Shown: positions 38,701 through 46,852 of the stretch, piece after piece
Layout: every line of letters starts with the position of its first letter
Position numbering within the stretch: the first letter of the stretch is position 1
Assembly: GCF_000002875.2 (NCBI RefSeq)
Contig: NC_009397.2
Coordinates: forward strand, 126,501-190,500
DNA from: Leishmania infantum JPCM5
Taxonomy: Eukaryota; Euglenozoa; Kinetoplastea; Trypanosomatida; Trypanosomatidae
Direction of reading: 5' to 3'
DNA: 64,000 bases
Notes under the pieces: generated by a model
Told to the model about the DNA's origin: nothing
The model's input: only the letters and a program-made list of their open reading frames with translations
Databases searched by the model: none
Position numbers and translations under genes: made by a program

Positions 38701-41287
38701 CGCGAAAGGCTGGCGAGGTGACGCGCTTGGCAGCGGAGTGGTCGGCGGCGACGCGGCGGCGCTGCGAGTGGCCGCCGGAAGCGGGCACCACCACCCTGGC
38801 GAGCATCTTGTGGAGGGGGACAGTTTGCCTTATGTTTACTCTCCCCGGCAGAGCGGCGTTTCCGCTTCTGGCCCAGGGGCAGGGGATGCCGCGGTTCCAC
38901 CATGGGCGCTGCAGCTCGCCTCCACATTGCGGCGGGAGCGGACGCTGCATGCGCAGCAGTTGAACGCGCTGCAGCTCCAGGCGGAGCGTCTAGCCGAGCG
39001 CAACACAGCCCTCTCCGCCGCCTTTGTGCGTCTCCAAGCCCACGTAGCGGCGCTGGGACAGCAAGCGCTCGCCTCGGTGATGGACGCCGAGTCTACAGGC
39101 AGCGTGACGGTTGAGTCGGAGAAGTCACCACCGAGCTTTCCGCTACAGCGCCGCCAGCCATTCCAGGCGCACCAGCCTTACCAGCCTTCACCGCAGCACA
39201 GGAGTGCCGCGGCTTTGTTCGCCAAGCTCAGCCACGGACAGTACCACAAACCGAAGTGTGTGCGCCGATCTACCGACGTTCTCGTGAAGGCGATGGACGA
39301 GGTGGTGCGCCTCGCGCAGAGTCGCCGCGGTCGCAGCGGCGACCGCGACGCAATGGGGATCACCCTTGAAATGGTCCACTCGATGGCAGGCCTGGCAGGG
39401 ACCGGCAGCGTTGACGACCCGGATGGCAGTGCCGACACGGCTCCGGCGCACACGCGACCGTCGCGCATCCAGGATGTGTCCCTGTCGCCGTCCTCTCCAT
39501 CTATGGTGCTGCCGCTGGAGGCGCCTCTCTCAGCAGAGGAGGTGGTGGCCACGCGAGGCGTGCAAGGCAACTCCGCCGCCGTCGATGACACGCTGCTTGA
39601 CCACCCCCTCACCTCTCTACCGGGCGTGTGCTCCATGGCGGAGGTGGAGCTGCGCAACCTGACGGAGCGCGATGCGGAGGTGGCTTCGCTTTGGGCGCGT
39701 CTGCAGAGCATCCGGTCACAGCCGCGTGATGCAGGTGCCAGCCATCACACCACGGAGCAGCACGCAACACCTACTGGCCCCGCTGCCGACGTGACAGCTG
39801 ACAACGTCAAGGTCGTGGAGGGTGGGCTGCTGCTACGTGCCCCCATCGCAGGCAGCACGACCGACTCGAGTGCGGCCGGATCAACGCCTGCACTGCTCAC
39901 GCGGCTCATGACGGCGCGCGTTCTGCAAGCTGTATGCTGGGCGGAGTGTGTGCAGACCGTTCTGCACGAGCTGACGCACGCGGAGGGAATGGACAACATC
40001 TTCATTGCCGGCTGCGTACACAACGCTCTCATGTCACCGCGCGCGACGGCTGTTGGCAGGTACGGCGACGGCGCTTCGGCCGGGGTGCGGGGGCAGGGCC
40101 CACTGGAGGTGCTTGGCTACGAGTCTACGCAGGAGCAGTCGATGGTGCTCGCGAAGGTCGGTCACATGAGCAAGTCGGCCACACTCGAGCTTTCTAATAC
40201 GTCGCGCGTTCGTGAAGGGTTGCGCCAACAAGAGTACCGGAGCCAGGACGAGGAAGGCACGAGCGGCGTCGCGGCCTTTGCTAACAGCGACTTCCGACTG
40301 CACCGTCTGCCGGGCGCACTGCGCTGGTCGTTGACGGCGCTGCGGCTGCTCTTCGCGTTTTTGTCAGACGCCGAGGCTCATCTGCTCGTTAGTGGCGGCC
40401 ACGGTGGCGGCAGTGACACCCCCAAGGTGGATGCCAGGACGGCGCGTGCGGCAGGGAAGCACAAGGCAGGGGTCACCCCCAGCAGCGATGAAGCGGCCGC
40501 CACGCGGGCTCCGTCAGCGGTTGGTGTGGCCATGACACACTGGGCGATGTTTCTGATGAACCTCCAAGCCGACCTAACAGCCGTGCACCACGCAGCACGA
40601 CTCTACCACGCCTGGCTCTGGGGACCGTCCGCCCTCTCCGCCACCGCCGCCGCTACGACGCCATCGAATAGGGCTGGCGGCGCGGCACACAACCGTTCAG
40701 GCGCGGCGCGCGGTGGCGGAATCGGTGTGAGTGCTCCCAGCAAGGCCACGCCATATGCACGCGAGTCTGCCTCCATCGCCGCCTCCACCACTTCAGACTC
40801 CCTCGCCCACATCGCGGCGTCTCTCAGCTCCAAAGGCAAGCTGCTGTTGCTGTACATGCAATGGCGTTTCTCTGGCTTTGCCACCACGTCCACCGACCGC
40901 GCCGTTGCGTCGACAGGCGGGGCGAACGTGTTGTCAGGGTCGGCCAATGCGGCCTCCTCATCACTTTCATCCGCCGGGCTGCCAACCCTCTTCACCTCTG
41001 AGGGCGACAACGACATAGCCGCCTCTACAGCGGCGGTGACGCCGTGCAGCGCTGCCGATTGCTCTCGCTTGCTGTGCGACACTGTGGCGCAGACAAAGCA
41101 GCTGCTGCACCGTGTGCGACTCCTCCTCGCGTACACCCACGCCATCCGCGCACGTGCCTTGATGGCGCTGGAGGAGAGCCGGGACGAGGCTGTGGCGCAG
41201 GTGATCGCGTCCTTCGCCTCGACAGCCGCCGCCGATCCGGACGCCCGTGTGCCGACGGAACAGGAGAGGGCCTTCCTGCAGAGTTGA
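35714..41287 (+). CDS. Very large protein with propeller-like centre and coils
   Basis: 1857 residues from ATG 35714. Residues 1-335 are Ser/Gly/Ala/Pro-rich and disordered-looking. Residues ~336-742 have the rhythm of a WD40-like beta-propeller: NYLWCGLSRGHVAVVNM, VNKIWYWEACNKVWTAG, VHVWDP, VFAVAGDACVRVFEP and FVWVGLARGSALM are successive blade-like units. They are interrupted by a low-complexity Lys/Gly/Ser insert near 400-490. Helical and coiled-coil stretches follow (about 840-960 and 1055-1120, the latter with LRRERTLHAQQLNALQLQ), then Ala/Ser-rich linkers and a helical C-terminus. A scaffold role, perhaps flagellar or trafficking, is likely. I do not recognise a named family. The start lies ~80 nt after a plausible acceptor. 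Confidence 0.8.
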   Translation: MYSLERRRQAPDSDSDVTSTAAEYSSGSVPPTGSSVHAGDTQQVPGLRLIDGKSGGGWALGPSYPYLPSQEEQVRTKANVNQTLTGEQRSSSAGLPSGSGQRHPNTAAFAEAGNDGTSSGEVAPSLMYISPSQDMLEDDDNTFVDHGSTTAASNANAGGPSPGAAAAAAAVSASLTKKTTSKPRAAIVAQVGSPTPYASTTAGASPSGTAAHTNGRGAVSNSAGGDRVRGGLSLSPSLALLSGGAAAATSSSPMHASAVGGGVPGSSPPPPPLPTPPQRSSVGPSAYTNSGMSAARRSNGAGANTSIGGGNADVLGGGATPQYSRMNSNEAVPGVVYRATVPSNIRAMAVDPVEPVVWTAVGDDPLAALRLSGRELTHSKSVKDIDQVHCMAVVRIAEEQATTFKSASTSPRAAGTTPKAAKAGKRKKGGRSSSGVRKSGKQRAGSNGVFLGRSLASGLGGEDDVGNHGNSDDDGYGDDVMTSGSPLGHDKQGVSFSNYLWCGLSRGHVAVVNMSNLEYQLIHNAHNQTVNKIWYWEACNKVWTAGREKGVHVWDPQRRAVLKRRNIAAILSDATYAESTDKVFAVAGDACVRVFEPSGENVNVPKGQENRIRMKLDASVIEYHRNSGFVWVGLARGSALMNTSTLDVERTLPYTFSAILFKGNNAIIAGQESPSGEGRLMVLDVTNPKEPSVLAYSKFAGALPLGLHIVPRTRFAVAAQDDPKKGCMMAVFVYDGTVALMHATASGGAPPQRTEWVPRGAAMPTTVGTPSPPAQPTTQAPDQSGGSNAITATTTSPAVSNVTYSAATVATVDRATLHRGAVVKTSPDYRTDRKLAVEADRSSLVEAIAPDAQDIKNALKHLVKTTDEVRQSLVQQRSAESTLADFSRVLRGRQQWLLEQGSITNLPVLPSAVADRIDRDYATAEGKTIATSIEQLQQLYTAALAKQQELLHSREAGGGGNESGAVALSLPAASSPRELRMSSSAVATSPLAPGSSAKGWRGDALGSGVVGGDAAALRVAAGSGHHHPGEHLVEGDSLPYVYSPRQSGVSASGPGAGDAAVPPWALQLASTLRRERTLHAQQLNALQLQAERLAERNTALSAAFVRLQAHVAALGQQALASVMDAESTGSVTVESEKSPPSFPLQRRQPFQAHQPYQPSPQHRSAAALFAKLSHGQYHKPKCVRRSTDVLVKAMDEVVRLAQSRRGRSGDRDAMGITLEMVHSMAGLAGTGSVDDPDGSADTAPAHTRPSRIQDVSLSPSSPSMVLPLEAPLSAEEVVATRGVQGNSAAVDDTLLDHPLTSLPGVCSMAEVELRNLTERDAEVASLWARLQSIRSQPRDAGASHHTTEQHATPTGPAADVTADNVKVVEGGLLLRAPIAGSTTDSSAAGSTPALLTRLMTARVLQAVCWAECVQTVLHELTHAEGMDNIFIAGCVHNALMSPRATAVGRYGDGASAGVRGQGPLEVLGYESTQEQSMVLAKVGHMSKSATLELSNTSRVREGLRQQEYRSQDEEGTSGVAAFANSDFRLHRLPGALRWSLTALRLLFAFLSDAEAHLLVSGGHGGGSDTPKVDARTARAAGKHKAGVTPSSDEAAATRAPSAVGVAMTHWAMFLMNLQADLTAVHHAARLYHAWLWGPSALSATAAATTPSNRAGGAAHNRSGAARGGGIGVSAPSKATPYARESASIAASTTSDSLAHIAASLSSKGKLLLLYMQWRFSGFATTSTDRAVASTGGANVLSGSANAASSSLSSAGLPTLFTSEGDNDIAASTAAVTPCSAADCSRLLCDTVAQTKQLLHRVRLLLAYTHAIRARALMALEESRDEAVAQVIASFASTAAADPDARVPTEQERAFLQS

Positions 41288-42320
41288 AAAAGACGGGGAC
41301 AAAAGCGGGGAGGAGGTGGTTGGAAGGCAAAGAATCATCAGCGACGAGGGTGCTGAGAAGGGCTTTCACGCCGCGGATGTGCGTGTGTGTGCGTGCGTAT
41401 GCGCCGTAATGACTGTGTGCGGCTCAGTTGCTTCTTTCTCTCTCTCCTGGATCTATGTCTGTGTGTGCGTGTGCGCGGTTGGATATTATCGTCATTGTCG
41501 TCGTCGTCATCTCTCGCTCTGCGTGTGCGTGTCTTGCTTCTCCTGTACAAGGTAATGATTTGTGCCTTCTCTCTTCGTGTGCGTGTTTTAAGTTCCGGCA
41601 CGTAGGCGTGTATCTGTATAAGGGTGTGTATCGTATGCTCGCGTGTGCGCGTGCGTGTGTGTTTCCGGCAGGAGCCTCTCCTGTTTCGTCCACCGACGCT
41701 CAAGGCCGACCTTCCCCACCTACACACACACAGCGTGAGTCCCTACTTCCCTGTAGAGGGACGCGCCGTCCCTGCCTATCCCCCTCCAAGCGTCCACCGC
41801 CTACCACGTCAAAGGAACAGCGCATCTCTGAACGCGGCACAAAGACACGAGACCCGGCGAAAAGCCCCCCTTCCCCTCCCCCTCCCCCCCGCTGCCAAGT
41901 GTGCGTTCTTTCGTGCGCATACAAGCATGCCTGATGCTAGCGAAGCGATGCGCACACGTACGCGTGTTCCTGCGCGTCGTGCGCGTTCGCTCAAACAAGC
42001 CTGCACACCAGCCCGCTGCCTGCGCCTTGATTTGGGCGTGCTCATCATCAAGCGTACTTTCTCCAGCCTCTCCTCACGCTCGTCTCTACCCCCCCCCCCC
42101 CCCCCCGCCTGCCTTCTCTTTCCACGCTTTGCAACTCTCTCTGCTCTTTTCACGACACACTCTCGCGATTGGCCGCGCTTCGCGCGGCCCCCCTCCCCCC
42201 TCCCTCGATCTCCATACGCAGCCGCAGCTGCGTGGTGGCCAGTGCCCGCCTGGCCCCGCGATCGCTGGTGTGTGCATGCGTGCGTGCTGTCGATAAACGG
42301 GCTATACCGTGTCACCCGCC
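41288..42320 (+). promoter_or_regulatory. Intergenic region with poly-C, hairpin and acceptor
   Basis: A G-rich patch follows the stop (41293-41320). An 18-base C run is at 42089-42106 and a CT tract at 42110-42165. A GC-only hairpin (42171-42189) is followed by a second C/T tract and CAG 42219-42221, the probable acceptor (about 100-nt leader). No gene seen. Confidence 0.5.
42171..42189 (+). other. GC-only hairpin between pyrimidine tracts
   Basis: GGCCGCGC (42171-42178) and GCGCGGCC (42182-42189) are exact reverse complements around a TTC loop. The hairpin splits the splice-acceptor pyrimidine region ahead of the next gene. Confidence 0.7.
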
Positions 42321-43307
42321 ATGGCCACCATGGACTTGTTGAACTTCATCTCGTTAGCCATTGAGCTCCGCGACTACCCGGGATACGCGACATGCATCCG
42401 CGCCACTGAATACCCTGGCCTCGCCCTGTGCGAGTACAGCGCGGTCACCGGTATGCGCTACACGGTACCACTTGGCTACGCGGCATCCGCGGTGTACTTT
42501 TACCTTTACCACCGCCCCCGCCTCTCCTTCGCCGACCGCTCGCTAACCAAGTTACACCACTACTTCTACCCAAGCGCCGGCTACAGCACGCCACTCGGAA
42601 TCATCGGCGGCGTTCTTTACGGCGCTGCCGAGTGCGTGCAAGGTCTTACACCGGCGGCTCTGGAGGCCACCGCGGCGCGGGAAAAGGCGGCTGCTGTGAT
42701 GGCTGCAGAGCAGTACAGTCAACGCCACCGCGCGGCGAAGCAACGGCTGAAAGCGGAACAGTCGTTTGCCTCCAAGGCACTGGCCTGGCTGCGGCTGTGC
42801 GAAGACCCGGTGCAGGCAGAGCTCGCGCGCATGGGACTCGGAGAGGACAGCATTGCGTGGGAGACTCTGCTAGTGCCGCAGGGGTATCTCTGGACGCAGC
42901 TGCACTCCGTCGTGCACGATCCTGCCCGGTACCGCGGCTACGAGGCTCCTGTCGCGATCGGTGCGGCAGTCCCCACTTCAACGGACGAGAGGCTCAGCCA
43001 ACCTTCTGGCGGTGCCAGTACGCCGTGCCCCTCGCCTTCCGGGGTTTTGTCGTTTTCGAGAGCGTATTTTACGAAGCCGCAGGTGGACGCTGTCGTGAGT
43101 CGGATAGGGACGCTGCGCACCTCGCCGGAAGATGACCGCTGGATGCGCTCGGCTGGCCGCTGCGGCGCCTACGGCGTTTTTGGCATGCTGCTCACGTGGA
43201 ACAGCGGCGGTGCTCTGTTTCGCGCGCAGATGGGACTTGGCCTTGGTGTGACGATTGCCGGTCTGGCGTCCGCGACGCGGCTGGATGAAGTGTTCGCTCA
43301 CCTGTGA
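42321..43307 (+). CDS. Glycine-rich membrane protein, probably mitochondrial
   Basis: 328 residues from ATG 42321. A second ATG at 42330 (GCCACCATGG) has an even better context and would remove three residues. Hydrophobic, glycine-rich helices occur at about residues 46-62, 89-106 (STPLGIIGGVLYGAAE) and 280-315 (YGVFGMLLTWNSGG and LGLGVTIAGLAS). A charged Ala-rich helix (about 115-150) and a soluble region lie between them. The Gly-zipper helices recall the Tim17/22/23-NDUFA11 group, but the family signature is not seen and the link is speculative. No function is assigned. Confidence 0.72.
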   Translation: MATMDLLNFISLAIELRDYPGYATCIRATEYPGLALCEYSAVTGMRYTVPLGYAASAVYFYLYHRPRLSFADRSLTKLHHYFYPSAGYSTPLGIIGGVLYGAAECVQGLTPAALEATAAREKAAAVMAAEQYSQRHRAAKQRLKAEQSFASKALAWLRLCEDPVQAELARMGLGEDSIAWETLLVPQGYLWTQLHSVVHDPARYRGYEAPVAIGAAVPTSTDERLSQPSGGASTPCPSPSGVLSFSRAYFTKPQVDAVVSRIGTLRTSPEDDRWMRSAGRCGAYGVFGMLLTWNSGGALFRAQMGLGLGVTIAGLASATRLDEVFAHL

Positions 43308-44036
43308 CATGTGTGTGCGTGTGTGCCGTGCGTGTGTCTGTGCAGCGATGCCCTTTTTTGTCTTCGCACACTTGCCAGAACGGCGGCCGCTGAGGCGACC
43401 ACAGCGGTGGCCTTTTTGCCCCACTTGTGACTGGTCTTCTGTACGCGATGTGCGCGTGCCTAGGACGAGACCATGATCATTCGAGAAGGCGAAAAGAAAA
43501 AATGATAGCAACAGCAGGACGTCGAACTGTGAGCACCGACAGGAGCAGCGCCAGCCGAGCAGTTTGTGTAAGGGGCGTGTGGCTGTGCGTTGGAGGAGTG
43601 GGGGAGGGGACCAAATATCCTCCGTCGTTGCTCCTCTCACTGCGCGTGATCGAGTCTCTCTCTGTGTTTTTTTTTTCTTGGGTGTTTCTTCTTCGTGCGA
43701 ATGGCGAAGCCATGGGCCCACTGGAAAGAGGGGCAAGAGGCATCCAGTGTCCTTCTTCCAGACAGACACACCGACGCAGGCGAACAGCATCAGGAGAGGC
43801 TGCGCCGACCTCGTCGCCGGGGCGCACGCCTTTTCCTGAATGCCGAGGGCTGTGATGCTCACCGACACGATGCGACTCTGTCCCCTCTTCGCTCGCACTT
43901 TGTCCCCCACCGCCAAGTTGCTTTCATCACACACACGTGTGTGTACGCACAGACAGTCACAGTCGAATATATCGTGCACGCCACGAACCGCGGTTCGTGC
44001 GCGACTGCCTCCCTTTTTTTTTGTGGCTTCAGCGCA
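43308..44036 (+). promoter_or_regulatory. Intergenic region with palindrome and poly-T acceptor
   Basis: A T-rich tract lies at about 43660-43690. A perfect 18-bp palindrome (43982-43999) lies just before the pyrimidine tract, which ends in CAG 44030-44032. That would leave only a 4-nt leader before ATG 44037. A longer frame from ATG 43701 crosses this tract and is not preferred. Confidence 0.45.
43982..43999 (+). other. Perfect 18-bp palindrome
   Basis: CACGAACCG is followed directly by its reverse complement CGGTTCGTG. It sits 38 nt before the uniporter-family start codon and immediately upstream of the predicted pyrimidine tract. Confidence 0.75.
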
Positions 44037-45002
44037 ATGATGTGCCTCATGTGCGGCCGCGCAGCCACGCGCTGCACACGGCGTCACCTCCTATTCCGAC
44101 TGCCGAGGATGCCTTCCGCCCTGCGGTGCCACAGCACCACGGCTGCTGATGCTTCAGCGAAGGCAAAACTGACCTCTCCCGGTGCTCCTCTCACCCACGT
44201 CCTCAAGCCCATCCCCACATCCGGCGCAGCCTCGTCATTTTCCGTGACGCCCTCGGCCGTTGTTCTTCACACATCTTACGCTTCGCTTTCAGCCGCCGAC
44301 GAGGTGGGGCACGACGAGAGCCGCAGCCGTGGCGCGGACGCAGGTGATGGGCCTACTGGGACTGCCCACCTCACGGCAACGCCGTCGTACGCCGTGACGA
44401 ACGTTGCTGCGTTCGAGCAGCTCATTGCGGAGGCGCTGCGCCTGTCTGAGGTAACGCTGGAGGCGGCCGCGACAGTAGCCGCACCACCGGCGCCTTCACC
44501 ATCTTCTCCGGTGTTGGCGACGTCGGCTTCTCGGGGAAGTGCTCGCGAGGCCCCCATCACGCTCATTGCGGATCACACGGTTCGCGAACTGCAAGTCCTC
44601 CTCGCCGAGGCCGAGCGCACCCTCGCCCCCTTCACGGCACGCAAGGCGAGGATCGACAAGTTCGTCTATGGTGTGTATCTGCCGCTGCTCAAGTACGGCA
44701 CCTTCGCGTTTTTCGCCGCGCAGCTCGTCGTGTACTTCAACTGGATCTTCTTTGTGTTTGACTGGAACTTGGTGGAGCCAACCACGTACTTCCTCGCCTA
44801 CACGGGCGTCTTCTGCAGTTTGGTGTACCACTACTACCACTGCAGCGGAGATGGGTCTACCTGGAAGGACATGTTTCAGCATCTCGCCCGTCGCAAGGCG
44901 GAGAAGAAGTACGCGCAAGTGCAGCTGGACGTGGTTGGCATGGCGCAGCTGCAGCGACGCATCACCTTGATCGAAAAGGAGCTGGCCCGCATGTCTGTCT
45001 AG
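44037..45002 (+). CDS. Mitochondrial calcium uniporter (MCU) family subunit
   Basis: 321 residues from ATG 44037, chosen because the CAG acceptor ends 4 nt earlier and the protein then begins with a Cys/Arg-rich presequence (CGRAATRCTRRHLLFRLPRM) suited to mitochondrial import. A low-complexity region is followed by a helix (about 180-215). The MCU core comes next: TM1 (about 220-240), the pore-loop signature DWNLVEPTTYF (residues 242-252), TM2 (about 250-270), and a C-terminal coiled coil (LARRKAEKKYAQVQLD). In MCU the signature is WDIMEP with an essential Asp. Here Asp is replaced by Asn244 while Glu247 and Pro248 are kept. Trypanosomatids build the uniporter from several paralogs (MCU, MCUb, MCUc, MCUd). 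This is likely one of the auxiliary ones. Inner mitochondrial membrane expected. Confidence 0.82.
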   Translation: MMCLMCGRAATRCTRRHLLFRLPRMPSALRCHSTTAADASAKAKLTSPGAPLTHVLKPIPTSGAASSFSVTPSAVVLHTSYASLSAADEVGHDESRSRGADAGDGPTGTAHLTATPSYAVTNVAAFEQLIAEALRLSEVTLEAAATVAAPPAPSPSSPVLATSASRGSAREAPITLIADHTVRELQVLLAEAERTLAPFTARKARIDKFVYGVYLPLLKYGTFAFFAAQLVVYFNWIFFVFDWNLVEPTTYFLAYTGVFCSLVYHYYHCSGDGSTWKDMFQHLARRKAEKKYAQVQLDVVGMAQLQRRITLIEKELARMSV

Positions 45003-46027
45003 GCGAAGAGCCAAAGACAGCGGCAGCAGCTCTGCACAGAGACGGAGCGAGAGGGCAGACACGCACGCACACACATGAGGCGTTGAGTACGAGGAGGAAA
45101 GCGGCGGTGCCGTCGCTCGCACGTGGCACTTCCTCTTCCGTTTTTTTTTTGTACATGCCTACTAGTGACGCACTGGCACGCGCAATCCGCTGCCTTTTGT
45201 GCTCTTGTCTCCCTGGCGTGCCTTCCGGCAGATGTTCAGGTGCGTGTGCGCGTGTGTGCGTGGCTGCACGTCCTGCTGCTGCTGTTGTGGAGTTGCCTGC
45301 GCTTTGTGAGTATGTAATGCAGCGTTGCACCTCTCCCTCATCACCTGGCCTCCTCCACCTCCACATACCACCAGCTGAACACGCACAGCTGCAGTGTCTT
45401 CCATGTCCGCGCTTCCGCGCATGATGGCGCGCGCTCCACGGTGACGTGCTCTTTGCCGTCGTTCTAAGTGCGAGCGGGGCAGGTCGTGAAAAGGGGGAGG
45501 GGAGGGGAGGGAGACGGTGCGAAGTTAGGTTGAGTGTGTATGTGTGCCAGAGACTCTAGTATGACGCTCGACACGAACCTCTCGCTTTCTTCAACGACAA
45601 CTGGCGAAAGCGGGAACAGCATTGCGATGGTGACACGTGCTCTTGTGCGTGTGGCATCTGCCGCCCCCTTTCCTCCTCCTCCGTGTACACAGACTGGCCT
45701 ACCAAGGCGTGTCTGCGTGCCGCCCATGATCAGCGGAGGCCACTGTTGCTGCGGACCCGGTCTCTGGCAGTACTTCATCTCCTTCCCTTTTCGACTCTCC
45801 GTATTGGTGTCCCTTGCCCTCCCCCGCTGTTCCTTCCGCCTGTTTTCCGTGTTTATTGTGTCGGCCATCACGACCTCGTGCCCCCTATCATGCACTCTCC
45901 ATCCCCTTTCTGGCCACCAGGGCTTTAGTGCTCACCTGCACACGTTTGCACACACACACACATACATATATGTCTCGATATATATACATCTGTATGCATT
46001 TGTGATATTGGGCAAGTCGCCGCGAAC
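45003..46027 (+). promoter_or_regulatory. Intergenic region upstream of GNAT-like gene
   Basis: T-rich run near 45140-45150 and CT-rich DNA at 45775-45915 ending in CAG/AG 45919-45920, a probable acceptor giving a ~107-nt leader that contains CA and TA repeats (45950-45990). No gene seen. Confidence 0.4.
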
Positions 46028-46852
46028 ATGGCCTCCACTGCGAATGCCGGCGTGGATGGCTTGTGCCCCGCGACGCGGGACGCCGCTGCTGAGGTGCTGT
46101 GGGCAAAGCTGGATGAGGTGCAGAAGCTACTCGCGAATAAGCCGGACGCGAAGGAGCTCTTCACCAAGTACACAGTGTTCCGCTCCGTGGTGGGCGAGGT
46201 GAAGCCCGTCTTCACCGACTCGGTGCGCACACGGGTGAAGGTGTTCTGCGAGGAGCCGGCCTTTGCCGTGCCAGAAGAATGCGACGACTTCGAGCCGGTC
46301 TCGCTGCACGTTGTGGCGTACTTAAACTACACGCTCTTTATGGAGGAGATGAGGGAGCTGATGGTGCAGGCGCGGCTGCTGAAGAGTATCGGGATGGAGG
46401 GCTCAGGGCTGCGGTTCCAGCGCCGCGAGCAAAACATCGTCGCGCCGGACAACGAACCGCGCACTGGAAGCAGCAGCAAGCCATCTGGCCAGGTGCCAAT
46501 GCACAAGCCGAGCTACCGCCCTGCGACACTCATCCCCGTTGGCACGCTGCGGATGCGTCGGGTCTCGAAGGCGTCGGAGGCAGGAAAGCTTGCGGAGGTG
46601 GTTGCCAAAATGGAGCGCGTGTGCGTTGTCAAGAGCGCTCGCTGCTTTGACGCCGGTCGGGCTTTGATGAGAGCAGCCGAGAAGATCGCCCGGGACGCTT
46701 TCCACGTCCGCTGGGCCCTTACATACGCGCAGCTGAGCTCCAAGGATTTTTATACCAAGGCCGGCTACACGCCAAAGGACGGGCGTGCGTGCATGGACTT
46801 GCATACGCCGCATGTTGTGATGATCAAGTGCTTGGTGGATGCCTCGATGTGA
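46028..46852 (+). CDS. GNAT-fold protein with altered acetyl-CoA loop
   Basis: 274 residues from ATG 46028. The GNAT pattern is recognisable in pieces. The N-terminal strand-helix [18 protein letters not shown] leads to [10 protein letters not shown] (residues 67-100). The core strand is VGTLRMRRV (171-179), and the central strand and pyrophosphate loop are [20 protein letters not shown] (195-214). The C-terminal [16 protein letters not shown] (232-247) and PHVVMIK (261-267) match the closing helix and strand of ElaA-type GNATs. The loop normally reads R/Q-x-x-G-x-G. Here it is RCFDAG, with Asp208 in place of the first Gly. An insert of ~70 residues (about 101-168) splits strands 2 and 3. Either a divergent acetyltransferase or a non-catalytic GNAT scaffold. 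Confidence 0.75.
   Translation: MASTANAGVDGLCPATRDAAAEVLWAKLDEVQKLLANKPDAKELFTKYTVFRSVVGEVKPVFTDSVRTRVKVFCEEPAFAVPEECDDFEPVSLHVVAYLNYTLFMEEMRELMVQARLLKSIGMEGSGLRFQRREQNIVAPDNEPRTGSSSKPSGQVPMHKPSYRPATLIPVGTLRMRRVSKASEAGKLAEVVAKMERVCVVKSARCFDAGRALMRAAEKIARDAFHVRWALTYAQLSSKDFYTKAGYTPKDGRACMDLHTPHVVMIKCLVDASM

Noticed and set aside
43988..44000. GGTTCG resembling a tRNA B box
   Set aside because: The flanking bases do not fit the B-box consensus, there is no A box or cloverleaf, and it is half of a palindrome.
43701..44036. N-terminal extension of the uniporter-family protein from ATG 43701
   Set aside because: It crosses the poly-T acceptor at 44030-44032. The shorter form begins with a presequence.
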